64,000 nucleotides of DNA from JBCBSZ01 sp039185015 (GCA_039185015.1 JBCDAU010000008.1:92151-156150), one strand, 5' to 3'. Shown: positions 17,072-25,824, numbered from the stretch's first letter. Translations and numbers: made by a program. The notes: generated from the letters alone by a model not told the origin.

Positions 17072-17131
17072 GCCCCACCGGTCACGCGCGCCGACATCTG
17101 CCTCGAAGGCATGCGGCAGGCGTGACACCCC
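17072..17131. repeat. imperfect direct repeat, right copy (decayed SDR start)
   Basis: 60 bp matching 12614-12672. On the minus strand it still reads MPSRQMSARVTGGATGS, i.e. the start and cofactor loop of an SDR, and then runs out of homology. It looks like the remnant of a duplicated or interrupted SDR gene at the far end of the TIR pair. Confidence 0.7.
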
Positions 17132-17263
17132 GAACGGGATCGTGCGGCCGCTGCAGGGGGGAGGCTGGCGTCGTGATCCGCGCGGCATGACGTCGATCCC
17201 GACTGGCTCATCATCCACCAGCACGCCGAGTCCCTTCGCTTCGGCGGCCACGACCTCCGTCGC

Positions 17264-18061
17264 TCAGTCGTCCGCCTGGTTGAAGACCGGCTTCCGCTTC
17301 TCGAGGAAGGCCAGCATCCCCTCGCGGGCGTCGGCGGTCCCCATCGTGGCGTGGACGGCGGCGCGCTCGGCGGCGAGGAGCTCGTCGAGGGTCCGGTGTT
17401 CGGCGTCGTGGAGACCCTCGAGCATCGCCCGCACCGCGATCCGCGGTTGAGCGGCGAGCTCGGCGGCCAGAGCGATGGCGCGACCCTTGAGCTCGGCGAG
17501 TGGCCGGACCTCCTGGACCAGGCCGATCGCCAACGCCTCCGGGCCGGTCAGCGTCTTGGCTCGCAGGATCATGTCGAGGGCCGGGACCCGGCCGATGGTC
17601 TTGGCGAGCCGGGCGCTGCCGCCCCACGCGGGCGTCGAACCGAGGTCCATCTCCGGCAGGCCGATCTGCGCTCCCTCGGCGGCTGCGAGCCGGAAGGTGC
17701 AACCCAGCGGCAGTTCGAGGCCGCCGCCGAGGCAATACCCGAACATCGTCGCCACCGACGGCTTGCCCATGGTCTCGATGCGGGAGATGAGCCGCAGGCG
17801 CTGGTCGAAGAACTCGTCGATGCCGCCGGCTCGCTGCACGCCCTCGGGGAGCTGCTTGAGGTTCATGCCGACCGAGAAGTTGGTGGTGCCCTCCGCGGTG
17901 ACGACGAACGCCCGGATGCCGTCGTCCGCGGCGATGTCGTCGATGACCTCCTCCATCCGGTCGACGTACGCGAGCGTCATCCGGTTCAGCGGGTCGTCGT
18001 TGGTGGAGATCACGGCGACGCCGTCATCTCGCTTCGTGTAGAGCAGCGGCTCGGCGGTCAC
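17264..18061 (-). CDS. enoyl-CoA hydratase/isomerase (crotonase) family protein
   Basis: 265 residues from GTG 18061. Crotonase features: FVVTAEGTTNFSVGMNLKQL (first oxyanion-hole segment), KPSVATMFGYCLGGGLELPLGCTFRLAA (second oxyanion hole, GGGLE), GLPEMDLGSTPAWGGSARL and the closing LEKRKPVFN. The Glu in the GSTP region is not in the classical position, so hydratase versus isomerase or hydrolase cannot be told. The gene lies 41 bp after the FAD subunit gene in the same orientation and is probably the last gene of the molybdenum-hydroxylase operon. Gap 17132-17263 shows no gene. Confidence 0.85.
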   Translation of the reverse strand: MTAEPLLYTKRDDGVAVISTNDDPLNRMTLAYVDRMEEVIDDIAADDGIRAFVVTAEGTTNFSVGMNLKQLPEGVQRAGGIDEFFDQRLRLISRIETMGKPSVATMFGYCLGGGLELPLGCTFRLAAAEGAQIGLPEMDLGSTPAWGGSARLAKTIGRVPALDMILRAKTLTGPEALAIGLVQEVRPLAELKGRAIALAAELAAQPRIAVRAMLEGLHDAEHRTLDELLAAERAAVHATMGTADAREGMLAFLEKRKPVFNQADD

Positions 18062-18102
18062 GCCCGACACTCTCGGCCACCGGCCGCCGAACCGTCCAGA
18101 GC

Positions 18103-19047
18103 TCAGCCCCGGAGGCGCTCCAGGGTCTCGGTGACCGTCGCGGCGATCAGCTCGACCTTGTAGCCGGTCTCCGGGAGCGGGTTGGCGCCTTCGGTGCACG
18201 CCTGCGCTGCGGCGGAGATGGTGGCGTCGTCGAGTGTCGCGCCCGCGAGGATCTCCTCGGCAGCCGACATGCGGAGCGGCACACGAGCGACCCCACCGAT
18301 CGCCACACCGCACTCGGCGATCGTGTCCCCGTCGAAGCGGGCCCGAACGACGCACTCCACCAGGGGCCACTCGGCCTCGAAGCGGCTGATCGAGCGGAAG
18401 TACGCGCCCCGCTCCCCCGGCCACGGCGACCCGACGTGGACCGCAACGATGACGGCGCCGTCGGGGAGCAGGTGATCCCTGGTCGGGTCGACGCCGTCGC
18501 CGAGGAGCGCCTCGACGGTCATCGTCGTGCCGTCGGCGAGCTCGACCGAGGCGTCGTGCGTGAGCAGCGCCATCGCGATCGACGACGGGTGCGGGTGCAC
18601 GCACTCGGACCGGTCGAACGCCACGCCGTACAGGTGTCGGCCGGTGCGCGCAGGACACCCCTCGCCCCCGGACTTCACGCAGTCGATCCCGGGGTGGCGG
18701 TAGTACCAGCAGCGGGTGCGCTGGGTGAGGTTCCCGCCGATCGTGCCGTGGTTGCGGACCTGGGGCGTGGCCAGGGAGCCGGTCGTGATGGCCAGACCGG
18801 GGAACCGCTCGGCGAGCTCCCGGGCGACGACCGCCATGCGGGTGCCGGCGCCGATGCGAACTCCTCCGTCGACGGCGTCGGTGATGCCGGCGAAGCCGTC
18901 GATACCGGTGAGATCGACGATGTGCGGTGCGGGCTTGCCGACCGAGGCAGCTGACCGGAGCCGCTCCTGGAGGTCGGTGCCGCCGGCGCGCACGACCGCG
19001 CCATCGGGGACCTCGAGCTCGGAGAGGGTCGTGGGGAACGAGATCAT
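18103..19047 (-). CDS. xanthine-dehydrogenase-family FAD-binding subunit
   Basis: 314 residues of the CoxM/XdhB type: VRAGGTDLQERL and HIVDLTGIDGFAGI at the N-terminus, the FAD-binding segment GSLATPQVRNHGTIGGNLTQRTRCWYYRH, and a small C-terminal domain (RFDGDTIAECGVAIGGVA). A cysteine-rich insert (DCVKSGGEGCPA) resembles the extra loop seen in 4-hydroxybenzoyl-CoA-reductase-like subunits. ATG 19047 overlaps the TGA of the catalytic subunit gene (ATGA), so translation is coupled. Passes electrons from the Fe-S domain to FAD and an acceptor. Confidence 0.9.
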   Translation of the reverse strand: MISFPTTLSELEVPDGAVVRAGGTDLQERLRSAASVGKPAPHIVDLTGIDGFAGITDAVDGGVRIGAGTRMAVVARELAERFPGLAITTGSLATPQVRNHGTIGGNLTQRTRCWYYRHPGIDCVKSGGEGCPARTGRHLYGVAFDRSECVHPHPSSIAMALLTHDASVELADGTTMTVEALLGDGVDPTRDHLLPDGAVIVAVHVGSPWPGERGAYFRSISRFEAEWPLVECVVRARFDGDTIAECGVAIGGVARVPLRMSAAEEILAGATLDDATISAAAQACTEGANPLPETGYKVELIAATVTETLERLRG

Positions 19048-21629
19048 CGGAGGCCCTCCAGGATGCGGTCGGGTCGGATCGGCAGGTGGGTCGGTCGCCA
19101 GCCGGTGGCGTTGAAGATGGCGTTGCCCACCGAGGCGGCGGGGCTGACGGTGGCGACCTCGCCGAGACCGACACCGCCGCCCGGGACGTGATCCCACCCG
19201 TCCTCGTGGAAGTGGACAGTGATCTCCGGTGTGTCGCCGAGCTGTGGGATCCGGTAGTCCTCGAGGTTCGAGGTGAGCGTCAGCCCCGTGTGCGGATCGA
19301 TCACCTGCTGCTCGTAGAGCGCCAGTCCGATGCCCTGGATGACCGAGCCCTCGCACTGGCCGCGCGCCTGATCGAGCGCATGGATCCTGCCGACGGCGAT
19401 GCCGGCGTGAACGCTGAGCACCCGGGTCGTGCCGGTGAGGGTGTCGACCTCCACCTCGGAGATGTGGAGGGCGCCGGTGAAGCCGCGGCCGATCTGGAGT
19501 CCCATCGGCAGGGTCACGGGGACCGGGCGGATGCCTCGGTCACCGCCGCGCTCGGCGCTGGCCGACATCCCGTCGTGCTCGGCGTTCGGCCGTGGACCCA
19601 CCTGCTCCCTCAGCGCCTCGGCCGCCTCGACGGCGGTGGAGTAGACCGACGCCGACGCCCGGGAGCCACCGGAGGTCGGACCGTGCGGCGTCTCCCCGCT
19701 CGCGAAGCCGAGGTGGACGTCGACATCGAGTGGGTCGACGTCGAACACCGAGGCGACGGCGTTCGCCAGGAGCGTCTTCGAGCCGGTGCCGGGATCCTGC
19801 GATGCGGTGATGGCGGTGAGCCGACCGCCGTTCTCGACGCTGACCCGGACCTCGGTGTCGGGGTCGACCATGTAGAGCCAGTTGGCCGCGGCGGCACCGA
19901 CGCCCCGGCGGTAGCGGCCGTCCCCTGCGCCCGCAGCCGCTCGGTTCGCCCACACGTCGAGGCGCTGCCCCCAGCGATACAGGGCATGGCGTTTCTCGTT
20001 GCCGTCCATCGTGAGGCGCAGGTCGATCGGGTCTCGGCCGAGTTGGTGGGCGAGCTGGTCGACGGCGCTCTCCAATGCCCAGGCGGCCGTCGCACCGCCG
20101 GGACCTCGGAACGGCGAACCCGGTGGCGTGTTGGTGAGGACGTCGGCGTCGGAGATCGAACGGGGCGATCGCCCGTACATCATCATCATGAGCATCCCGT
20201 ACGCGCCGTTGATCGCAGAACCGGCGTGTGCTCGTGCGGTCACCTCCATCGCTCGGTTCTTGCCCTGGTCGTCGACGAGCACGGCGATGTCGGTGCTGCT
20301 GCCGGGACGGTTGCCCGTGGCGGTGAGCTCCTCGCGACGGTCGAGCACGCAGCGGACGGGACGGCCGGCGGCACGCGACAGCTCGATGGCGGCGAACATG
20401 TCGGCGGTCGGGCTGAGCTTGGACCCGAAGCCACCTCCGACGAAGTCGGCCGTGACCGTGACGTTCGCAGGATCGATCTCGTAGCGCTCGGCGAGGTGGC
20501 GTCGCATGTCGTCGGCGGCCTGCGTGGAGGTCCAGATCTTCAGGTGGCTCGGGTCGGTCCAGTCGGCGACGGTGCAGTGGGGTTCGAAGCTGGTGTGCAG
20601 CTGCACCGCGGTGCCGACGCTGAGCTCGACCAGGCGATCGTCGCCGGCCTCACGGGCCTTCCGGATCCGCCGCCGGGCGATCGGGCCGAGCAGGCCGCCG
20701 CCCAGCTGGGACCGCTCGTTGCCGTTCCACCGAGCCGGCAGCGTGGCTCCCTCCGCTGCGTTCGGCGCGGCCCGCCGGGACGCCTTGTCCGGGTGGACCT
20801 CCGGCGCACCGTGCCCGAGCGCCGGCCCCGGGTCGGTGACGTGGGGCTTCGCCGTGATCCGCAGCGGGAGCTCGGCGGCGATCCGCTGGGCCTCGGCGAG
20901 CGTCGGCGCGGCCACCGCAGCGAGGGGCTGCCCGGCGAAGACGACCTCGCGGTGGTCGCCGAGGAGGTCGACGACGTGTTCGGCGGCGTCGGTGGGGAGT
21001 GGTCCCACGAGGGCCGCGGCGACCGGGCTGCGCACGATGACCGCCTCGAGGGCGCCCTCGATGTGCAGGTCGGCGGTGTAGACCGCCGCTCCGGTGACCT
21101 TCGCTCGCCCGTCGACGCGCTGCGGACCCGACTCGGCTGCCGGGTCGTCGTGCTCACCCCGGCAGGCGGCGGCCACGGCTCGATGGATTCCCTCGTAGGC
21201 CCCGCAGCGACAGAGGTGGCCGGCGAGGGCATCGGCGATCGTGTGGCGGTCGGGCTCGACGGTGCCGTGCTCGGCCCGCCACCGATCGACGAACGATGCG
21301 GCGTCGACGACGAAACCCGGCGTGCAGTAGCCGCACTGGAGCGCATCGTGAGCGAGGAAGGCCCGCTGCACCGAGTGGAGGTCGTCGCCGTCCGCAAGTC
21401 CCTCGACCGTGGTCACCTCGGCGTCGCGCAGCGCCGTCGCCGGAGTGAGGCACGAGGCGGCGGGCTCGCCGTCGATCGTGACGGTGCACGCCCCACAGAC
21501 CCCGCCGGCGCAGACGAGCTTGGTGCCGGTGAGGCCGAGCTGACCCCTCAGCACGTCGACGGCGGACTCGGGCCCGTCGACGTCGATCTTCACCGGGGTG
21601 CCGTTGACGGTCGATCCGAAGGTGGCCAT
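19044..21629 (-). CDS. molybdopterin hydroxylase: fused [2Fe-2S] and Mo-binding subunits
   Basis: 861 residues. Residues 1-160 are the small subunit: CAGGVCGACTV binds the plant-type [2Fe-2S] cluster and QCGYCTPG plus HLCRCGAYEGI bind the second. The remainder is the large molybdopterin subunit (GAAVYTADL, VGGGFGSKL, PFRGPGG, QDPGTGSKT, GGVGLGE with the likely catalytic Glu). The small and large subunits are normally separate in the CoxLMS arrangement; here they are fused while FAD stays separate. Start ATG 21629 has GGAAGG upstream. The substrate is probably an N-heterocycle or aldehyde (inference). Operators at 21671-21707 place it under the divergent TetR. Confidence 0.9.
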   Translation of the reverse strand: MATFGSTVNGTPVKIDVDGPESAVDVLRGQLGLTGTKLVCAGGVCGACTVTIDGEPAASCLTPATALRDAEVTTVEGLADGDDLHSVQRAFLAHDALQCGYCTPGFVVDAASFVDRWRAEHGTVEPDRHTIADALAGHLCRCGAYEGIHRAVAAACRGEHDDPAAESGPQRVDGRAKVTGAAVYTADLHIEGALEAVIVRSPVAAALVGPLPTDAAEHVVDLLGDHREVVFAGQPLAAVAAPTLAEAQRIAAELPLRITAKPHVTDPGPALGHGAPEVHPDKASRRAAPNAAEGATLPARWNGNERSQLGGGLLGPIARRRIRKAREAGDDRLVELSVGTAVQLHTSFEPHCTVADWTDPSHLKIWTSTQAADDMRRHLAERYEIDPANVTVTADFVGGGFGSKLSPTADMFAAIELSRAAGRPVRCVLDRREELTATGNRPGSSTDIAVLVDDQGKNRAMEVTARAHAGSAINGAYGMLMMMMYGRSPRSISDADVLTNTPPGSPFRGPGGATAAWALESAVDQLAHQLGRDPIDLRLTMDGNEKRHALYRWGQRLDVWANRAAAGAGDGRYRRGVGAAAANWLYMVDPDTEVRVSVENGGRLTAITASQDPGTGSKTLLANAVASVFDVDPLDVDVHLGFASGETPHGPTSGGSRASASVYSTAVEAAEALREQVGPRPNAEHDGMSASAERGGDRGIRPVPVTLPMGLQIGRGFTGALHISEVEVDTLTGTTRVLSVHAGIAVGRIHALDQARGQCEGSVIQGIGLALYEQQVIDPHTGLTLTSNLEDYRIPQLGDTPEITVHFHEDGWDHVPGGGVGLGEVATVSPAASVGNAIFNATGWRPTHLPIRPDRILEGLR

Positions 21630-21670
21630 GGCGTGCCTTCCGTTGCGTTGGCGAAACGGTAGCACGAGAG

Positions 21671-21707
21671 CGGAAGAAATCTTCCGTGTTGCGGAGGATT
21701 TCCTCCG
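21671..21707. promoter_or_regulatory. tandem TetR-type operators
   Basis: Two 16-bp palindromes 21 bp apart centre to centre: CGGAAG-AAAT-CTTCCG (21671-21686) and CGGAGG-ATTT-CCTCCG (21692-21707), each with perfect 6-bp arms. They lie between the XDH-like operon and the divergent TetR gene. The spacing of two helical turns fits two repressor dimers on one DNA face. Confidence 0.78.
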
Positions 21708-21761
21708 TTCGGCTTGCCTACTACTGGCTGTCCGGTCGGCCATTGCCGTACCGTGACGCCG

Positions 21762-22292
21762 ATGGCGAGCAGCGGCGACGAGGTGACCGAGCGCATCCGC
21801 GCCGTCGCGCTCTCGCTGTTCACCGAGGTCGGGTACGGCAACACCAACATCGAGCAGATCGCCTCGGAGGCCGGCGTGGGAGTCGCCAGTCTCTACCGTC
21901 GGTGGCCCGACAAGGCGGCGCTGGCGAACGACCTGCTGGCCTCAGCGATCGACGACCTCGAGCAGATCTACGCCCCGATCGACGGCGCGCGCCCGAAGGA
22001 CCGGTTCATGACGCTGTGGTCACGGGTCCAGCACTACGTCCTCACCGAACCGCAGTCGTTCCTCTTCCTCGAGGACGGGGCGAAGACGACCTTCCTCTCA
22101 CAGGAGAACCTCGATCGGAAGACGGCACTGGTGGACGAGGCCGAGGAGCTCCTCGCCTCTGTCGGCGTGAAGGCCTCCACCGAGGTCGCCAACGCCATGG
22201 TGATCGGCACGCTGGTGTCCCTCGTGCGGGCCGGCGTGCAGCCCGACCTCGACGACCTGGGCGAGCGACTGTGGCAGGCGTTGCGAACCTAG
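21762..22292 (+). CDS. TetR family transcriptional regulator
   Basis: 176 residues. N-terminal HTH: RIRAVALSLFTEVGYGNTNIEQIASEAGVGVASLYRRWPDKAAL. The helical C-terminal ligand domain has no known specificity. ATG 21762 is preferred to the longer frame because a TACCGT -10 box (21749-21754) sits 7 bases before it and the HTH starts 9 residues later. Divergent from the molybdenum hydroxylase operon, so the presumed repressor of it. Confidence 0.9.
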   Translation: MASSGDEVTERIRAVALSLFTEVGYGNTNIEQIASEAGVGVASLYRRWPDKAALANDLLASAIDDLEQIYAPIDGARPKDRFMTLWSRVQHYVLTEPQSFLFLEDGAKTTFLSQENLDRKTALVDEAEELLASVGVKASTEVANAMVIGTLVSLVRAGVQPDLDDLGERLWQALRT

Positions 22293-22308
22293 GTGCGCAA
22301 CGCCGCCC

Positions 22309-23154
22309 TCAGGTAGGCGACAGCGAGTCGAGGAGGGCGACGAGACGTTCGGTGAACTCCGTCTCGCCCTCGCGGTGGGGCCAGTGGCCGGCGCCGTCGA
22401 CGACGAGGAGCTCGGCCGGCGCGTCGAAGCGATCGAGAGAGGCCTCGTACGGGCCCCGGTCGCCGCCGAAGTCGTCGGCACCCATCACGAGGAGCCCCGG
22501 ACAGGGGACCCGGAAGTCGTTGGCCGGGTCCGGCCGGAGCGAGAGGTCCCGGTAGTACTGCAACGCCTCGTGGAGGACGGCCGGGTCACCGAACGCCTGC
22601 TTCATGCGTTCGATGGCAGCGTCGCGCTCCGGTCCTTGCCAGGAGGGCGACCAGCGCTGATACAGCCCCTCGACGTAGGCGAAGTCGTTGCGGGCCGCTC
22701 GCTGATCGGACCTCGGCGCCTTGAAGACGAAGAAGTGCCGGACGGCCCAGAGGAGCTGCGGTGACGGGCGGAGGCAGGCCGGGTGCGGGATCGCGATCGG
22801 AACGGCCGCCCGCACCCGCTCGGGATGGTGACCGAGCGCGGCCCAGACGAAGGCGGCACCCCAGTCGTGGCCGACGAGCACGGCGGACTCCTCCCCGACC
22901 GCGTCGAGCAGGTGCGCGATGTCGTCGGCGAACTCCTCGCGGCGGTACGCGCGGCCGGCGACGATCGTGTCGGGGTGGTAGCCCCGGAGGAACGGGACGA
23001 TCGCCCGGTGGCCGGCCGCGGCGACCGCGGAGGCGATGGTCTCCCAGGAACCGGGCCCGTCCGGGAACCCGTGCAACAGCACCACCGGGATGCCCGTCCC
23101 GATCGAAGCGAAGCGGACGCTGCGCCCCTGGTGCTCGACCGTCGTGTCGTCCAC
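22309..23154 (-). CDS. alpha/beta hydrolase, epoxide-hydrolase-like
   Basis: 281 residues. HGFPDGPGSWE forms the oxyanion region (HGxP), GHDWGAA is the nucleophile elbow with Asp, and DGAGHWPHREG supplies the catalytic His. Asp in GHDWG and the HGFP motif fit soluble epoxide hydrolases, although the cap tyrosines cannot be confirmed by eye. It starts 13 bp after the stop of the haloalkane-dehalogenase-like gene on the same strand: a two-gene operon of related hydrolases. Confidence 0.85.
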   Translation of the reverse strand: MDDTTVEHQGRSVRFASIGTGIPVVLLHGFPDGPGSWETIASAVAAAGHRAIVPFLRGYHPDTIVAGRAYRREEFADDIAHLLDAVGEESAVLVGHDWGAAFVWAALGHHPERVRAAVPIAIPHPACLRPSPQLLWAVRHFFVFKAPRSDQRAARNDFAYVEGLYQRWSPSWQGPERDAAIERMKQAFGDPAVLHEALQYYRDLSLRPDPANDFRVPCPGLLVMGADDFGGDRGPYEASLDRFDAPAELLVVDGAGHWPHREGETEFTERLVALLDSLSPT

Positions 23155-23167
23155 CGCCGACCTCCCC

Positions 23168-24076
23168 TCAGCTCGATTGCAAGAACTGGACGATGTTGCT
23201 CACCAGCACGTCCGGTGCGTCCTCCTGGCAGAAGTGCCCCACGCCGGGCAGCTCGACGACCGGCGCGTCCGGCCAGACGCCGCGGAAGTCGGCGATCGCC
23301 CGGTCGGGCGGGATCGCCTGGTCAGCCATGCCCTCGAGGAGGATCGCCGGCTTCGCGGCGAGGTCGGGCACCCGGTCGGCGGCCTCCAGGACGTAGTCGA
23401 TGATGCGTCCGGTGTAGGCGTCGATCGGGAACTCGTACGCGCCGATGGCGCTGTCCCAGTCGGGGAACTGCTCGGTGTAGGCCCGCGTCCAGGTGTCGGT
23501 CATGGCCTCGGGGTTGTGGAAGCCGATGATCCGCATGACCGACAGCACGGTCGACCCGGCGTTGCGCAGGACCTGCTCGGTGCGGCCCGACTCCATGCCC
23601 TCGCCGATCCACCGGAACCAGCGGGATGCGTTCGCGGGGGTGACCTCGGGTCCCGGCCGCCCGTACCCGCTGACGGTGTTCATGTAGACCAGCCGGGCGA
23701 CGCGCTCGGGGTTCCGCACCGTGAACGCCGTGCCGATCGGACCGCCCCAGTCCTGGATCACGAAGGTGATGTCGCGCAGGTCGAGGTGCTCGATGAGGGC
23801 GGCGAGGTTCTCGGTGTGGGTCCGGAGCGTGTACTCGCGATCCTGCGGCGTCTCGCTCTTCCCGAAGCCCATGTGGTCGGGGACGATGACCCGGCCGTGC
23901 TCGGAGAGCGCCGGGATCATGTGCCGGTAGAGGTAGCCCCAGGTCGGTTCGCCGTGCAGGCAGATGATCGGGTCGCCCTCGCCGACGTCAACGTAGTGCT
24001 GTCGGAAGCCGTGCCCATCGAAGAAGTTCGGCGCGAACGGCCAGGTGCCGTCATAGGTCTCGTCTGCGGGGATCAC
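23168..24076 (-). CDS. haloalkane-dehalogenase-like alpha/beta hydrolase
   Basis: 302 residues from GTG 24076 (AGGG about 8 bases upstream). HGEPTWGYLYR and VIQDWGGPIG are signatures of haloalkane dehalogenase subfamily I: Asp is the nucleophile, and the Trp after it and the Glu/Trp of HGEPTW are the expected halide-binding side chains. GVGHFCQED carries the catalytic His. Such enzymes cleave carbon-halogen bonds in the cytoplasm, but a general hydrolase role is also possible. The much longer open frame upstream to 24598 overlaps the divergent gene and is rejected. Confidence 0.82.
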   Translation of the reverse strand: MIPADETYDGTWPFAPNFFDGHGFRQHYVDVGEGDPIICLHGEPTWGYLYRHMIPALSEHGRVIVPDHMGFGKSETPQDREYTLRTHTENLAALIEHLDLRDITFVIQDWGGPIGTAFTVRNPERVARLVYMNTVSGYGRPGPEVTPANASRWFRWIGEGMESGRTEQVLRNAGSTVLSVMRIIGFHNPEAMTDTWTRAYTEQFPDWDSAIGAYEFPIDAYTGRIIDYVLEAADRVPDLAAKPAILLEGMADQAIPPDRAIADFRGVWPDAPVVELPGVGHFCQEDAPDVLVSNIVQFLQSS

Positions 24077-24158
24077 GACCGCGACCCTGCCAGACCGGGC
24101 GCCGTCGTGCTCGCTCCAGCCCGCGCCGCCGCCGTGCTGAGGGCGGAGGCGGATCGCA

Positions 24159-24164
24159 TAGGTT
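24159..24164 (+). promoter_or_regulatory. -10 box of a probable leaderless promoter
   Basis: TAGGTT ends 6 bases before the GTG start at 24171; no Shine-Dalgarno is present. Confidence 0.5.
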
Positions 24165-24170
24165 GCTCGG

Positions 24171-25799
24171 GTGACCGACGTCGAGGACATCTTCGCTCCG
24201 CTCACCGACGAGCAGCTCGAGCTGTTCGTGCCGTTCGGCGAGGTCGTCGAGGTGCCGACCGGGACCACCCTGTTCGAGGAGGGCGAGGCCGATCCCGACC
24301 TCGTCGTGGTCCTCGAGGGCGAGGCACAGGTGTTGCGCACCGAGCAACCGTCGGGTGACGAGGTCGTCCTCCAGACCGCGACCCGCGGCATGGTGATGGG
24401 TGAGATGAACGTGCTGACGGGCCAGACGCGGTTCGTCCACGCCCTGGCCACCGAGCCGTCGAAGCTCCTGCGGGTGAGCCGTGACTCGCTCCGCCGGATG
24501 ATGGCGGCCGAGGCCGACCTCGGCGACCACGTGTTCGCGCTGCTCGTCGCGCGGCGTGAGTACCTGCGCCGCGGTGAGGACAGCGCACTGCTCCGCATCG
24601 TCGGGTCCCGGTACTCACCCGAGACGCTCGACCTCGTCGGCTACACGCGACGCATGCAGCTGCCCCACAAGTGGTTGGATCTCGACGGCGACGCGTCGCT
24701 CGATGCCGGGCTCGCCTCAGCCGGCTACGCCCGCAGCGACACCCCGCTCGTGATGAGCCCGACCGCCCTGCTCAAGCGACCCTCGGTCGGGGAGCTCGCC
24801 GGCCACCTCGGACTCCTGTATCAGCCCACGAGCCTGCACATCCACGACGTCGTGATCGTCGGAGCGGGACCGGCCGGTCTCGCGGCGGCGGTCTACGGCG
24901 CCTCGGAGGGGCTCGACACACTGCTGATCGACTCCCGAGCCGTCGGTGGACAGGCCGGCACGAGCAGCCGGATCGAGAACTACGTCGGCTTCCCGACCGG
25001 GATCTCCGGAGGTGATCTCGCCGAGCGAGCCACGCTCCAAGCCCAGCGGCTGGGCGCCCGGATCACCACCCCTGCGCACCTGAGCTCGATCGATGCCGTG
25101 TGCGACGGGTACCGGTTGACGCTCGACGACGAGTCGGTCCTGATGACCCAGGCCGTCCTGGTGAGCGTGGGTGTCCAGTACCGCAAGCTCCCGCTCGAAC
25201 GACTGGAGGCACTGGAGGGCGCGGGCATCTACTACGCCGCGACCGAGCTCGAGGCCCGAGCCTGTGGCGCCAACCCCGTCACCGTCGTTGGCGGTGGCAA
25301 CTCAGCGGGCCAGGCAGCCATCTTCCTCGCCCAACAGGGCGCCGACGTGACGATCGCGATCCGAGGCGAGTCGCTCGCCTCGTCCATGTCGACCTACCTG
25401 ATCGACCGGATCGTGGCATCGCCGAACATCCGCCTGGCGACGAGGACCGAGGTCACCGGATTGCACGGCGACGCCCACCTGACGGAGATCTCGACGACCG
25501 ACCGCACGAGCGGCACGGCGACGAGACGGGAGTGCGCCGGCCTGTTCCTGTTCATCGGCGCCGTGCCGTTCACCGACTGGCTGGAGGGCGTGGTCGATCT
25601 CGACCCGAAGGGCTTCGTGCTGACGGGCGCCGACGCCGTTCGATCCGACGGCAGCCAACCCCTCGCCTTCGAGACGTCACGGCCGGGCATCTTCGCCGCG
25701 GGCGACGTCCGGCACGGATCGATGAAGCGCGTCGCCGCCGCGGTCGGCGAGGGGTCCAGCGCCATCCGGTCCGTGCACGAGTTCCTCGCCCCGGGGTGA
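24171..25799 (+). CDS. cNMP-binding domain fused to thioredoxin-reductase-like flavoprotein
   Basis: 542 residues. Residues ~10-125 form a cyclic-nucleotide-binding fold (GTTLFEEGEADPDLVVVLEGEAQVLR, GMVMGEMNVLTGQTRFVHALA). A ~100-residue linker follows, then a two-dinucleotide-domain flavoprotein: VVIVGAGPAGLAAAVYGASEGL (FAD), ENYVGFPTGISGGDLAERA, VTVVGGGNSAGQAAIFLA (NADPH) and GIFAAGDVRHGSMKRVAAAVGEGSSAI. The CxxC expected near YYAATELEARACG is absent (one Cys only), so it cannot act as a classical thioredoxin reductase. This CRP-like/TrxR fusion occurs in actinobacteria; function inferred as ligand-gated NAD(P)H oxidoreductase. Confidence 0.87.
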   Translation: MTDVEDIFAPLTDEQLELFVPFGEVVEVPTGTTLFEEGEADPDLVVVLEGEAQVLRTEQPSGDEVVLQTATRGMVMGEMNVLTGQTRFVHALATEPSKLLRVSRDSLRRMMAAEADLGDHVFALLVARREYLRRGEDSALLRIVGSRYSPETLDLVGYTRRMQLPHKWLDLDGDASLDAGLASAGYARSDTPLVMSPTALLKRPSVGELAGHLGLLYQPTSLHIHDVVIVGAGPAGLAAAVYGASEGLDTLLIDSRAVGGQAGTSSRIENYVGFPTGISGGDLAERATLQAQRLGARITTPAHLSSIDAVCDGYRLTLDDESVLMTQAVLVSVGVQYRKLPLERLEALEGAGIYYAATELEARACGANPVTVVGGGNSAGQAAIFLAQQGADVTIAIRGESLASSMSTYLIDRIVASPNIRLATRTEVTGLHGDAHLTEISTTDRTSGTATRRECAGLFLFIGAVPFTDWLEGVVDLDPKGFVLTGADAVRSDGSQPLAFETSRPGIFAAGDVRHGSMKRVAAAVGEGSSAIRSVHEFLAPG

Positions 25800-25824
25800 C
25801 GTAGGTTCAGCTCGAGACGTCTCA

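Noticed and set aside
12614..17131. Insertion sequence or transposon carrying the TIR pair
   Set aside because: There is a flanking direct repeat but no transposase, integrase or terminal inverted repeats; the repeat derives from an SDR gene.
18062..19174. N-terminal extension of the crotonase gene to 19174
   Set aside because: The extension is an out-of-frame shadow of the FAD-subunit gene.
18927..21662. 911-codon open frame on the plus strand opposite the molybdenum hydroxylase operon
   Set aside because: It is a GC-bias shadow: Arg/Gly/Val/Asp-rich translation with no domain, while the minus strand encodes clear XDH-like motifs throughout.
24077..24598. N-terminal extension of the haloalkane-dehalogenase-like gene to 24598
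   Set aside because: It would overlap the divergent cNMP-flavoprotein gene for over 400 bp; the family N-terminus fits GTG 24076.
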